A stretch of 64,000 nt of DNA from positions 1 to 64,000 of the forward strand of contig CAYMRS010000006.1 of assembly GCA_964392915.1 (NCBI GenBank), given 5' to 3'. A program made the translations under genes and the position numbers. The stretch is from JAAYUK01 sp964392915 (GTDB lineage Bacteria; Nitrospirota; Thermodesulfovibrionia; Thermodesulfovibrionales; Dissulfurispiraceae). Shown one piece after another: positions 41,836-50,241 of the stretch. Position 1 is the stretch's first letter. Every line of letters begins with the position of its first letter. The notes under the pieces were generated by a model, which was given only the letters and a program-made list of their open reading frames with translations, was not told the origin of the DNA and did no database searches.

Positions 41836-42780
41836 CTACCCGTGCCAGTCAACTTTCGCTTTTTTGCGGCCGAAGACATGCTTTTCCGCGGAGAGCGCCG
41901 CAAGAGCGCCCTGCGCCGAGGCCACGATGACCTGACGCGCTTCGGCGCAGGTCACATCTCCCGCGGCCAGCACGCCGGGAACATTTGTCTCCATGGCTGA
42001 ATTGGTGATAATGCACCCTTCTTCTGACAGTTCAACCGCGCCCTGCAGGAAATCGATTATCGGCTTGCTGCCGCTGAGGTAGACAAAAACGCCGTCCATC
42101 GCAAGCTCGCTCTCTCCGGCGGCACTTTTCATTGTGATCTTCTCGACCAGATCGCCGCCGGTAATTTCCGCAACCGTCTTGCCGAGAAGCACCTTGACAT
42201 TCGGAAGGGCAAGGGCGGGGTGGTCATCATCAATCTTGAGCTTCGGCGCAGGGGATATAAGATAGACCATTTGCGCGAACCGCGCAAGCACGCCTGCCTC
42301 CTTCACCGCCTCCTCGGAGTTCCCGAGAACGCAGACGGTTTTCCCTTTGAAGAAGGCGGCATCGCAGATGGCGCAGTAGCTCACGCCCCGCCCGAGAAAC
42401 TCCTCCTCCCCCTTGATGGAAGCTTTTCGTCCCATCGAGCCGGTGGCAATGATGACCGTCTTGCCCTGATAGGTCGCGTCCATCGTGAAGACCTGCTTCA
42501 CTTCTTCATTCAGCATGACGCCGACGATTTGGGCGTCCTCCCGGTATTCCGCGCCGAAGCTGAGAGCCTGCCTGTGCATAACCTCAAGCAGTTCCTTACC
42601 GGTCAGCGGCTTGTCGAGGCCGGGGTAGTTTTCAATGAGGCTCGCATACGCGAGTGCGCCGGCAGTCTTCGATTTGTCGAGAATGATGGTCTTCATCTTG
42701 GCGCGCGATGCATACAGAGCAGCGCTCTGTCCTGCCGGTCCGCCGCCGATGATAATCACATCGTAGAGTGGTTCAGTCAT
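41836..42780 (-). CDS. trxB: Thioredoxin reductase-like flavoprotein
   Basis: The 314-residue protein has the FAD motif IIGGGPAGQSAALYA (10-24), the redox pair CAIC (Cys136, Cys139) in RGVSYCAICDAAFF, an NAD(P) motif (VCVLGNSEEAVKEA, near 150, less canonical than GGGDSA) and the C-terminal FAD segment GVLAAGDVTCAEARQVIVAS. It would reduce thioredoxin, possibly the CGHC protein at 14583. The divergent NAD(P) loop leaves the electron donor open; some such proteins use ferredoxin or F420. AGGAGG precedes ATG 42780. It follows mqnC by eight bases. Confidence 0.85.
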   Translation of the reverse strand: MTEPLYDVIIIGGGPAGQSAALYASRAKMKTIILDKSKTAGALAYASLIENYPGLDKPLTGKELLEVMHRQALSFGAEYREDAQIVGVMLNEEVKQVFTMDATYQGKTVIIATGSMGRKASIKGEEEFLGRGVSYCAICDAAFFKGKTVCVLGNSEEAVKEAGVLARFAQMVYLISPAPKLKIDDDHPALALPNVKVLLGKTVAEITGGDLVEKITMKSAAGESELAMDGVFVYLSGSKPIIDFLQGAVELSEEGCIITNSAMETNVPGVLAAGDVTCAEARQVIVASAQGALAALSAEKHVFGRKKAKVDWHG

Positions 42781-42788
42781 GGTGCCTC

Positions 42789-43931
42789 CTAAAAGGTTCT
42801 CAAAATGGTGTAGAGCGTATCGCGTTGCGCAGGCTGAAACCCGGCGCTTTTTATCGCGCTGACGATATCGTCTTTTGTGACCCGGTATTCAACTCCCGCA
42901 GCGCGGACAACGTTCTCTTCGATCATGGTCGACCCGAAATCGTTCGCGCCAAAGCGGAGCGCAACCTGCGCCATCTTCAGGCCCTGCGTCACCCACGAGG
43001 CCTGTAGGTTCCGGACATTGTCGAGATAGACGCGCGACAGTGCCAGCACCCGCAGATAGTCAACAGCCGTCGCTTTCTGAAATGTCGGCGCCTGACTTCC
43101 TGGTCTTTGATTGTGGCTTGACGTTGCTGTTTTTTGCTTCTCTTCTGACTTCGGCTTGAGCCCCTCCTGTTGGTGACTTCTGACTTCTTGCTTCCTGCTT
43201 AACTCCGTGTTCCCCGGCTGAAACGACCAAGGGATAAAAGCTGTAAATCCGCCGGTTTTGTCCTGCAATGCTCTGATGGCCTCGAGATGATCGATAATTT
43301 CCTCCGGGGTTTCGACGCTGCCGAACATCATCGTCGCGGTCGTCCGCATGCCGAGCCTGTGCGCTTCTTCCATAACCCTGAGCCAGTCGCCGGTCTTGAT
43401 CTTTTTAGGGCTCAGCACCTCACGCACGCGATCGGAAAGAATCTCCGCCCCGCCGCCCGGAATCGAATCGAGCCCGGCCTGCTGGAGCAGTATCAGTGTT
43501 TCCCTGATAGTCAGCGCATGCCGCTGTGCCAGATAGGCAACCTCAGGAGGGGAAAAGCCGTGAATATTTATCTCGAACTGCGTTTTTATTTTCCGGAGCA
43601 GGCCGGTGTAGTAGCCGAGGTCGAGCTCAGGATGCAGTCCGCCCTGAAGCAGGATCTGCGTGCCCTGCAGGGCAATGGTTTCCTCGATTTTTTGAAAGAG
43701 TTCGCCGTTGGACAGCACATATGCGCCGGGACTGTCCGCATCGCGGTAAAAGGCGCAGAAGGTGCATTGGTTGACGCAGACATTGGTGTAATTGATGTTG
43801 CGGTCAACGACAAAGGTTACCGTGCCGCCCGGGTGCAGCTCTTTCCGCGCGGCATCTGCCATCGCGCCGAGTTCAAGCAGGTCGGCCCGACGGAGTAATG
43901 CGAGGGCTTGCTTTCTGGTTATCCGCGCCAT
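42789..43931 (-). CDS. mqnC: Cyclic dehypoxanthinyl futalosine synthase MqnC, with an inserted segment
   Basis: MqnC is the radical SAM enzyme closing the carbocycle in the futalosine menaquinone pathway. Visible are CVNQCTFCAF (Cys52, 56, 59), GGLHPELDLGYY, SIPGGGAEIL, FTAFIPWSFQPGNTEL and FGANDFGSTMIEENVV, which separates it from MqnE. Between NTEL and ATAVDYLRVLAL lies about 40 residues of Lys/Gln/Ser-rich low-complexity sequence not found in the family, translated from DNA with repeated GAAGTCAGAAG units. The length (380) is correspondingly greater than usual (about 345-360). It overlaps mqnE by 13 bp. Confidence 0.92.
   Translation of the reverse strand: MARITRKQALALLRRADLLELGAMADAARKELHPGGTVTFVVDRNINYTNVCVNQCTFCAFYRDADSPGAYVLSNGELFQKIEETIALQGTQILLQGGLHPELDLGYYTGLLRKIKTQFEINIHGFSPPEVAYLAQRHALTIRETLILLQQAGLDSIPGGGAEILSDRVREVLSPKKIKTGDWLRVMEEAHRLGMRTTATMMFGSVETPEEIIDHLEAIRALQDKTGGFTAFIPWSFQPGNTELSRKQEVRSHQQEGLKPKSEEKQKTATSSHNQRPGSQAPTFQKATAVDYLRVLALSRVYLDNVRNLQASWVTQGLKMAQVALRFGANDFGSTMIEENVVRAAGVEYRVTKDDIVSAIKSAGFQPAQRDTLYTILRTF
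43085..43202. repeat. Low-complexity in-frame insertion in mqnC
   Basis: On the minus strand this stretch contains GAAGTCAGAAGTC, GAAGTCAGAAGAG and GGAAGTCAGG, along with AAGCAGGAAGCAAG. The translated segment (KQEVRSHQQEG ... SHNQRPGSQAP) interrupts an otherwise well-conserved part of MqnC. It is about 117 bp (39 codons) and keeps the frame. It may come from a short dispersed repeat inserted into the gene. Confidence 0.6.
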
Positions 43932-45019
43932 AGTTCCCGGTAAAGCCCGTCACGCTCGACCGGAACTTTCCCCGCCCTGCGGATAAGGGCGATCAGGTCG
44001 TCGCGCGTCATGGCGCCGGCGGTGAGGCCGCCGGCCATGCGGGTAATTCTTTCTTCGATGACCGTGCCGTCGATGTCATCAGCGCCGAAGAGCAGCGCGA
44101 CCTGCGAAATCTTTTCGCCGAGCATTACCCAGTACGCCTTGATGTGGTCGAAATTGTCGAGCACGAGACGGCTGACCGCAATGGTCTTGAGGTCATCGAT
44201 GCCGGAAGAGTAGTGGCCGCCGATTTCGGTGTTCTTCGGATGATACGCAAGCGGGATAAACGCCTGAAACCCTCCGGTTTTATCTTGCAGTTCCCGCAGC
44301 TTGAAGAGGTGGTCCACGCGGTCTTCGTACGTCTCAACATGACCGTAGAGCATGGTCGCATTTGTCCTGAGGCCAACAGCATGCGCGACTTTCATGATTT
44401 CGAGCCAGCGCGCCCCCGGAATCTTCTCGGGGCAGATCTGATTTCGCACCCCCTCGGCAAATATCTCCGCTCCTCCGCCCGGCATAATCTGCAGACCCGC
44501 GTCGCGAAGACGCGTCAGCACCTCATGCACGCCGAGTCCGCTGATGCGCGAAAAGTAGTCGATTTCGACGGCGGTAAAAGCTTTGATGCTCAGCGTCGGA
44601 TGGTGTTTGCGGATCGCGGCGATGAGGGTGAGATAGAACTCAAACGGCCAGTCGGGGTGCAGGCCGCCGACGATATGCACCTCCGAAAAACCGAACCGCG
44701 TGTTTGCTGATTCCTTTGTCCCCTTCGGCTTGGGGTCGCTGTCCAGACGGGCAAGCATCTCCTGGAGCGTAAGCTCATACGCGCCTTCTTCGCCTTTTGA
44801 TCGGCTGAACGCGCAAAACCTGCATCTGTTCACACAGATATTGGTCGGATTAATGTGGCGGTTGACGATAAAAAAGGCTTTTTTCCCGTTTTTTCTGCGC
44901 GCCGCCTCTTCCGCAAGCCTGCCGAGGCCGAAAAAATCATCGCTCCGGAAAAGACGCACCGCCTCTTTTCTCGTCAGTCTGCCGCCGGAAAGAATCTTGT
45001 CCCGAAGCTTTTCAATCAT
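43919..45019 (-). CDS. mqnE: Aminofutalosine synthase MqnE
   Basis: MqnE is the radical SAM enzyme that couples 3-[(1-carboxyvinyl)oxy]benzoate to SAM in menaquinone synthesis. The 366 residues show CVNRCRFCAF (Cys62, 66, 69), VHIVGGLHPDWPFEFYL, KAFTAVEIDYFSRISG, IMPGGGAEIF and FGADDIDGTVIEERITRMAG, diagnostic for MqnE rather than MqnC. About ten extra residues (DSDPKPKGTKESA) precede VHIVGG. The start ATG 45019 has no Shine-Dalgarno; TATAAT ends five bases upstream, so the transcript is probably leaderless. mqnC follows with overlap. mqnA, B and D are elsewhere. Confidence 0.93.
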   Translation of the reverse strand: MIEKLRDKILSGGRLTRKEAVRLFRSDDFFGLGRLAEEAARRKNGKKAFFIVNRHINPTNICVNRCRFCAFSRSKGEEGAYELTLQEMLARLDSDPKPKGTKESANTRFGFSEVHIVGGLHPDWPFEFYLTLIAAIRKHHPTLSIKAFTAVEIDYFSRISGLGVHEVLTRLRDAGLQIMPGGGAEIFAEGVRNQICPEKIPGARWLEIMKVAHAVGLRTNATMLYGHVETYEDRVDHLFKLRELQDKTGGFQAFIPLAYHPKNTEIGGHYSSGIDDLKTIAVSRLVLDNFDHIKAYWVMLGEKISQVALLFGADDIDGTVIEERITRMAGGLTAGAMTRDDLIALIRRAGKVPVERDGLYRELWRG

Positions 45020-45024
45020 TGTTC

Positions 45025-45030
45025 ATTATA
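45025..45030 (-). promoter_or_regulatory. -10 box of mqnE, leaderless start
   Basis: TATAAT (minus strand, 45030-45025) ends five bases before ATG 45019. No good -35 was found. Initiation at the normal distance would be at or just beyond the A of the ATG. Confidence 0.45.
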
Positions 45031-45084
45031 GCGCGGACGTTCTGAAGAACGGAAGGCGCTTGCAGGCAGTTGCGCTCCGTCTGG

Positions 45085-45090
45085 TAAACT
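45085..45090 (+). promoter_or_regulatory. -10 box of uvrA, leaderless start
   Basis: TGG-TAAACT (extended -10, 45082-45090) ends six bases before ATG 45097. TTGCAG at 45060-45065 is a possible -35 with a long 19-bp spacer. There is no ribosome site, so the mRNA probably starts at the ATG. Confidence 0.4.
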
Positions 45091-45096
45091 ATCAGG

Positions 45097-47910
45097 ATGC
45101 CGCCGCGCGATTTGATCATACAAGGAGCAAAACAGAACAACCTCAGGAATATCAGTCTGACTTTGCCGCATAACAAGGTTGTCGCGATCACCGGCATTTC
45201 CGGTTCCGGCAAGTCCTCGCTGGCATTCGATACGATATTTGCCGAAGGCCAGTGGCGCTTTATAGAATCGCTCTCGGCGTATGCCAGGCTCTTTCTCGAA
45301 AAGCTTGACCGGCCCGATGTGGACGCGATTTACAACATCCGCCCGGCGATTGCCCTTGAGCAGAAAAATCCGGTAAAAGGCTCGCGTTCAACGGTTGGAA
45401 CACTGACCGAAATATATGATCTGCTGCGCATCCTTTTTGCCCGCATCGCCACGCCATTCTGCCCGCTTTGCCGCAGGGAGATACGGCGGTGGGATCCATC
45501 CCAGATAGTGGCGGAGCTGCTCGAAAAATATCCTGAACAGAAGGCGATGATCGTCTTCAGCATAACCGAATCACTCGCTTCGCTCAGGCAGCGCGGATAT
45601 CGGCGCCTTCTGATGAACGACGCGGTTCAGGATATTGATGAGATTCAGGGCGATAATGCCTGCAATCAGTCCTGCGAAGTTGTGCTCGATCGGCTTGTTA
45701 TCCGCGATGAGCCGCGCTTTTCCGATTCGGTTGAGATGGCGTGGCGGGAAGGAGGAGAGCGCATGAAGGTTGTTCTGGTGCAGGCGGACGAAGCCGGGAA
45801 TCCCGCATGGAACCAGCTCATTTTTTCTTCGCTGAACTCGTGCGATGAATGCCGCTTCTCACTGCCCGAGCCGACGCCGGTTCTCTTCTCGTTCAACCAC
45901 CCTCTCTGCGCCTGCCCCGAGTGCAAAGGCTTCGGCAACATTCTGAAATACGATGAAGACATCATCATTCCCGACCCCGATCGGTCGCTCAGCCAGGGAG
46001 CCATCGAGATCTGGGAAAAGCCGGGGTATGTCTGGTGGAAAGAGCAGCTGCTCAAAGGGGCCAAAAAGGCAGGAATTGACGTCAGCAGACCTTACAGGGA
46101 GCTGAGCGCTGAAGACCGCGCGAAGATATTCGAGAGCACCGAGCCATTTTTCGGGGTTAAGGCTTTTTTTGATGAGATGGAAGCCAATCGCTATAAACTG
46201 CACGTCCGCGTATTTCTGAGCCGCTATCGCACGCCGATGACCTGCCCTGCCTGCAAAGGCAAGCGGCTCTGCGATCTGGCGCTCTCCTATAAAGTCGATG
46301 GCCTCGACATTGCCGATGTCTGCCTCATGCCGATAGAAAAGCTTGCGCATTGGGTCGAAACCCTGCACCTGAGCCCGATGAAGCGCGATATTGCCAGAGA
46401 GGCGCTGAAGCAGATCCTGCTGAAGCTCAGGTTTTTGCTTCGCGTCGGCCTCGGCTACCTGACGCTGAGCCGCCAGGCAAAGACGCTCTCCGGCGGCGAG
46501 TATCAGCGCGTAACCCTCTCCAAGCAACTCGCCTCGGCGCTGACCGGCACGCTCTATGTGCTCGATGAGCCGACCATCGGGCTCCATCCCCGCGACACCG
46601 GCCGCATCGCTGAAATCATGCGTGAGCTTGCCGCACTGGGAAATACCGTCATTGTGGTTGAACACGATCGTGACATTATCCGCATTGCGGACTGGGTTGT
46701 CGAACTCGGACCGGGCGGCGGCCAGCGCGGCGGCGAAGTTGTCTTTGCCGGATCGGCTCAGGATTTCCTGAAATCCGATACGGCAACAGCACGATACGTC
46801 AGAGGGATAGGCTCGGAATCGGCAGATGCTCAGGGAAACGGGAAGAATAGTGCGCAATTCCGGCCGCATCAGCTTTCGCTTTTGCTGCAGGGCGCTACCG
46901 GCAATAACCTGCGCAATCTGACCCTTCGGATTCCGCTGGGACTGCTTACGGTCGTGACCGGAGTTTCCGGCTCCGGCAAGAGCAGCCTGATAATTGAAAC
47001 ACTGGGCTACGCGCTTGGACGGCACTTCAAGACCGATTCCGAAATTCCGCTGCCGTTTACAGGGCTTGAACGAGCAGACCGCATTCGCGGCGTGCAGTTT
47101 ATTGACCAGAGCCCCATTGGGAAGACGCCGCGCTCCAATCCGCTCACCTATCTCAAGGTGTTCGAGCCTATTCGGAAGCTCTATGCTGCGCAGCCTGAAG
47201 CCAAAGCTCACGGTCATTCTCCCGGATACTTCTCGTTCAACATACCGGGAGGGCGGTGCGAGACCTGCAAGGGAGAAGGCTATCAGCGGCTTGAGCTTTA
47301 CTTCTTTGAAGATGTCTTCGTGAAGTGCGAGGATTGCAAGGGACTGCGGTATCAGGAAGACGCGCTCCGCGTTACCTGTAACGGCAAAAACATCAGCCAG
47401 GTGCTTGCCATGACGGTTGATGAGGCGAGCGTTTTCTTTGCAGACGCGACAGATATCGTCACCCGACTCCGCCTGATGCAGGAAATCGGGCTGGGGTATC
47501 TGCGGCTTGGGCAGCCGGCAACAACGCTCTCGGGCGGCGAAGCTCAGCGCCTGAAAATCTGCGCCGAACTTGGGCAGTCCTCATTCGTCCGTCGTTCGGC
47601 AAAACAGGCAGGAAAGGGCATGCTGTATATTCTGGACGAGCCGACGGTCGGCCTTCACCACAACGATGTACTGCTCTTCATGAACATCATCCGCAGGCTG
47701 ATTGCCGGCGGCAATACAGTCGTTATCATTGAACACAACCTTGATGTTGTCAGACAAGCAGACTGGATTGTCGACCTCGGGCCGGAAGGCGGGGAGCAGG
47801 GAGGCATGATAATTTTTGAAGGGCCGCCGGGCGAACTCGCCCATGCGGAAGGATCGATCAGCGGGCTATATTTGGGAGCGTACCTGAAGGAAATCAAAGC
47901 AGATGATTGA
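45097..47910 (+). CDS. uvrA: Excinuclease ABC subunit A (UvrA family)
   Basis: The 937 residues match UvrA length. There are two ABC ATPase halves: Walker A GISGSGKSS (33-41) and GVSGSGKSS (near 627), signatures LSGGEYQRVTLSKQL and LSGGEAQRLKICAEL, and Walker B YVLDEPTIGLH and YILDEPTVGLH. Zinc modules C-x2-C-x19-C-x2-C occur twice (CDECRFS...CPECKG near 258-285; CETCKGEG...CEDCKG near 727-752). A damage-recognition and UvrB-binding region is present at about 115-250. FAEGQWRFIESL differs from the common YAEGQRRYVESL, so it could be a second UvrA. uvrB and uvrC are not nearby. It is divergent from mqnE. Confidence 0.93.
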   Translation: MPPRDLIIQGAKQNNLRNISLTLPHNKVVAITGISGSGKSSLAFDTIFAEGQWRFIESLSAYARLFLEKLDRPDVDAIYNIRPAIALEQKNPVKGSRSTVGTLTEIYDLLRILFARIATPFCPLCRREIRRWDPSQIVAELLEKYPEQKAMIVFSITESLASLRQRGYRRLLMNDAVQDIDEIQGDNACNQSCEVVLDRLVIRDEPRFSDSVEMAWREGGERMKVVLVQADEAGNPAWNQLIFSSLNSCDECRFSLPEPTPVLFSFNHPLCACPECKGFGNILKYDEDIIIPDPDRSLSQGAIEIWEKPGYVWWKEQLLKGAKKAGIDVSRPYRELSAEDRAKIFESTEPFFGVKAFFDEMEANRYKLHVRVFLSRYRTPMTCPACKGKRLCDLALSYKVDGLDIADVCLMPIEKLAHWVETLHLSPMKRDIAREALKQILLKLRFLLRVGLGYLTLSRQAKTLSGGEYQRVTLSKQLASALTGTLYVLDEPTIGLHPRDTGRIAEIMRELAALGNTVIVVEHDRDIIRIADWVVELGPGGGQRGGEVVFAGSAQDFLKSDTATARYVRGIGSESADAQGNGKNSAQFRPHQLSLLLQGATGNNLRNLTLRIPLGLLTVVTGVSGSGKSSLIIETLGYALGRHFKTDSEIPLPFTGLERADRIRGVQFIDQSPIGKTPRSNPLTYLKVFEPIRKLYAAQPEAKAHGHSPGYFSFNIPGGRCETCKGEGYQRLELYFFEDVFVKCEDCKGLRYQEDALRVTCNGKNISQVLAMTVDEASVFFADATDIVTRLRLMQEIGLGYLRLGQPATTLSGGEAQRLKICAELGQSSFVRRSAKQAGKGMLYILDEPTVGLHHNDVLLFMNIIRRLIAGGNTVVIIEHNLDVVRQADWIVDLGPEGGEQGGMIIFEGPPGELAHAEGSISGLYLGAYLKEIKADD

Positions 47911-48171
47911 TTTGCGGCAGGCGGCCACGTTCCAACAAACTACGTTACACAGGGGCAACTCCATTCAAATTCGAACGTTCTATGTCTCAGCCTTACAAGC
48001 CTGTTCTTAACAGGGTGCTGAAAAACTCCTGTTGCAAAATGCACAGTTAAAAACGACTCTCTCAGAGGCTCAAGAATCGAAAAACTCGGCGACAATCCGG
48101 CATTATCTCTTTCCTCTTCGGTTCTCTTCTGTTATGATTCTGATCAAATACAGCACGAGGAGGCTCCCACC

Positions 48172-48576
48172 ATGAAAGTCGAAGAGATTATGACGAAAAA
48201 AATCGAATTTATCGAGGCAGAAGCGCCGCTTTATGATGCGGTCGAAAAGATGATCGATAAACGTCTTCGCTGTCTGGTCGTCAGGCCGAAAAGCGACAAA
48301 GACGTTTTCGGCGTGATTACGGTGCGCGATATTGTTTTCAAGGCGGTTGCCAAGAACCTCGATCTCTCCCGGATCAGGGTCGAAGAGATCGCCGAAAAGC
48401 CGCTCATCTGCGTGAATAAGGAGATGGAACTTCCTCACGTTATCAGCATGATGCAGAACTTCAACATTGCCCGCGTGTTTGTGTGCGAGGGGGCCGATAT
48501 GGTCGGCATTGTCGCGCTGATGGACGTGATGAGCGGTTCGCTTATTGATCGTGCAAGAGGAGGCAGCAGTGTTTAA
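48172..48576 (+). CDS. CBS-domain pair protein
   Basis: The 134-residue protein is two CBS motifs: VEEIMTKKIEFIEAEAPLYDAVEKMIDK with CLVVRPKSDKDVFGVITVRDIV (about 1-65), and VEEIAEKPLICVNKEMELPHVISMMQNF with GIVALMDVM (about 70-125). CBS pairs bind adenine nucleotides and regulate partners. Its end overlaps the start of the DUF47 gene by eight bases, and that is followed by a phosphate permease, so it may sense nucleotide or energy state for phosphate uptake. The 261-bp gap upstream holds no gene; TATGAT at 48133-48138 is a possible -10. Confidence 0.87.
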   Translation: MKVEEIMTKKIEFIEAEAPLYDAVEKMIDKRLRCLVVRPKSDKDVFGVITVRDIVFKAVAKNLDLSRIRVEEIAEKPLICVNKEMELPHVISMMQNFNIARVFVCEGADMVGIVALMDVMSGSLIDRARGGSSV

Positions 48577-49201
48577 AAAGCTCTTTTCGGGCGGCAATCC
48601 GGAACAGGCGGTTATTGAGAAGATACGACAACACATCGGGATCCTCTCCTCTGCCGCGGATGCGCTGCGTGAAGGTATCGAAAAGAATGATCCTGAACTC
48701 ATTGCGAGCGTCGCCGATCTGGAGAGGGAGGGTGACAGTATCAGGCGCGCCGTTGTTTCACACGTTTTCGAAGGGGCGTTTCTGCCGTTTCTGCGGCCAT
48801 TTATCTGTCGCTTTGTGGAGATTGTGGATCAGGTCTTCGATGATCTCGAAGATGCGTCGGTTCTTTACCGGCATTCACGACCCTACGTAACCGGCGAGAT
48901 CCGGGAAAATGTCGTCAAGATTGCAGCGCTGAACACCCATATGTGCGAAATGCTGCTGATTGCCTTTGATTCCTTGTTTACGGGCGGCGATCTTCGGGAA
49001 AAAAGTCTTGCAATAAGGGTGTATGAAAAGCGTATCGATGAGCTCAAGTTTGACCTGCTGGAACAGGTGCGGGCGGTGGAGCCGGCGACGTTCTGGGACG
49101 GACGAACGCTGGCGCGGTTTATCGATTATATAACTCAAGTCAGTGATACCATTGAGGATGCGAGCGATTACCTCCAGATAATCAATGTGAGTCTCCGCTA
49201 G
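48569..49201 (+). CDS. DUF47 / PhoU-like phosphate transport regulator
   Basis: The 210-residue helical protein has the PhoU_div (DUF47) pattern: LFSGGNPEQAVIEKIRQHI, DLEREGDSIRRAVVSHVFEGAF and FIDYITQVSDTIEDASDYLQII near the C-terminus. Members of this family are encoded beside Pit permeases and are thought to control them. The start is GTG 48569 with AGGAGG seven bases upstream; an ATG at 48545 inside the CBS gene is less likely. Pit begins 26 bases after it. Confidence 0.9.
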   Translation: MFKKLFSGGNPEQAVIEKIRQHIGILSSAADALREGIEKNDPELIASVADLEREGDSIRRAVVSHVFEGAFLPFLRPFICRFVEIVDQVFDDLEDASVLYRHSRPYVTGEIRENVVKIAALNTHMCEMLLIAFDSLFTGGDLREKSLAIRVYEKRIDELKFDLLEQVRAVEPATFWDGRTLARFIDYITQVSDTIEDASDYLQIINVSLR

Positions 49202-49227
49202 CACCTGGTGCCGGTTCATCACTGCTC

Positions 49228-50163
49228 ATGGTTGACTACATCCCCATAATAGCCTGTGTGTTCATGGCAATCGGCATGGGCTCCAACGACACTTCCAATG
49301 CCGTCGGCATCTGCATCGGCTGCGGACTTCTGAAGCTGAAGCGGGCCATTCTGCTCTTCGGCGTTCTTGTTCTGGTCGGCATTACAGTGCAGGGAGAGAG
49401 GGTCATGAAAACCGTCGGCAAGGATATCGTGGAAGTCGACATGATCGTCCTCAGTCTTTCGTGCATCGTATCGGCAACCCTGATTATCGGCTCGAACTGG
49501 AAGAAAATCCCCTTGTCCGTGCTGCAGGTTTTGATCGGCAGTCTTGCCGGCGCCGGCGCCGGTGCCGGTGCGGCAGTGAACTATGCCAAACTCGGGCAAA
49601 TTCTCCTTTCATGGGCTGTTTCTCCATTCATTGCTCTGTTGCTGGCGCATTTTTTGTACAGAGGACTTGAGCGGGCGCTCTCGCGGTATCCGGTCTTTGC
49701 GATTGAGCGTGTGTTAAGAAGTCTCTTGCTCGCAAGCAGCATTCTGATTGCGTACAATGTCGGAGCGAACTCTCTGGCGACGATAATGGGTCCGGCGGTG
49801 CATGCGGGCGCGCTTGGCACGTGGCAGGCATTTATTCTCGGTTCGGTCTTTGTCTTCCTGGGCGCATATTTTCTGAGCTATCGGGTTGTTGAGACCGTCG
49901 GGAAGGGCATAACTGCTTTGGACCCGTTTTCAGGATTTGCCGCACAATTCGGCGCGGGCGTCTGTGTCCTCATGTTCACCTTTCTCGGGATGCCTATTTC
50001 GACGACATACTGCATTATCGGCGCTATCAGCGGCGTCGGGCTGGTGAAAGGGATGGGAACGGTCAGGAAAGATCTTCTCGTGAAAATTCTCAGAAACTGG
50101 ATTCTCGGCCCCACGCTCGGCTTCTTCATCTGCTTTCTTTTCATGCGCCTCTACTATGCATAG
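49228..50163 (+). CDS. pit: Low-affinity inorganic phosphate transporter, PiT family
   Basis: The 311-residue membrane protein has about ten hydrophobic segments and the two inverted PiT repeats: GSNDTSNAVGICIGCGLL (19-36) and GANSLATIMGPAVHAGALG (near 180-198). Near the end is MPISTTYCIIGAISGVGLVKG. The family imports phosphate with H+ or Na+. The DUF47 gene and CBS gene upstream form a phosphate-uptake operon with it. A Gly-Ala run, AGAGAGAG (near 110-117), lies in the middle loop region. It ends well before pal with a short AT-rich gap. Confidence 0.92.
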   Translation: MVDYIPIIACVFMAIGMGSNDTSNAVGICIGCGLLKLKRAILLFGVLVLVGITVQGERVMKTVGKDIVEVDMIVLSLSCIVSATLIIGSNWKKIPLSVLQVLIGSLAGAGAGAGAAVNYAKLGQILLSWAVSPFIALLLAHFLYRGLERALSRYPVFAIERVLRSLLLASSILIAYNVGANSLATIMGPAVHAGALGTWQAFILGSVFVFLGAYFLSYRVVETVGKGITALDPFSGFAAQFGAGVCVLMFTFLGMPISTTYCIIGAISGVGLVKGMGTVRKDLLVKILRNWILGPTLGFFICFLFMRLYYA

Positions 50164-50241
50164 CATATATGGGGCCGATTTCTTTGCACAGGCGGAGCAT
50201 ATTTGTTAAAGTACCACATAATTCTTTCATGAGGAGGTCAC

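Noticed and set aside
45859..47217. Open frame of 452 codons on the minus strand opposite uvrA
   Set aside because: Antisense to conserved ATPase motifs of uvrA; no family signature.
47990..48060. GGGTGCTGAAAAACTCC segment upstream of the CBS gene as an IS end
   Set aside because: Similar phrases occur in intergenic DNA of several lineages, but no partner repeat or transposase is visible here.
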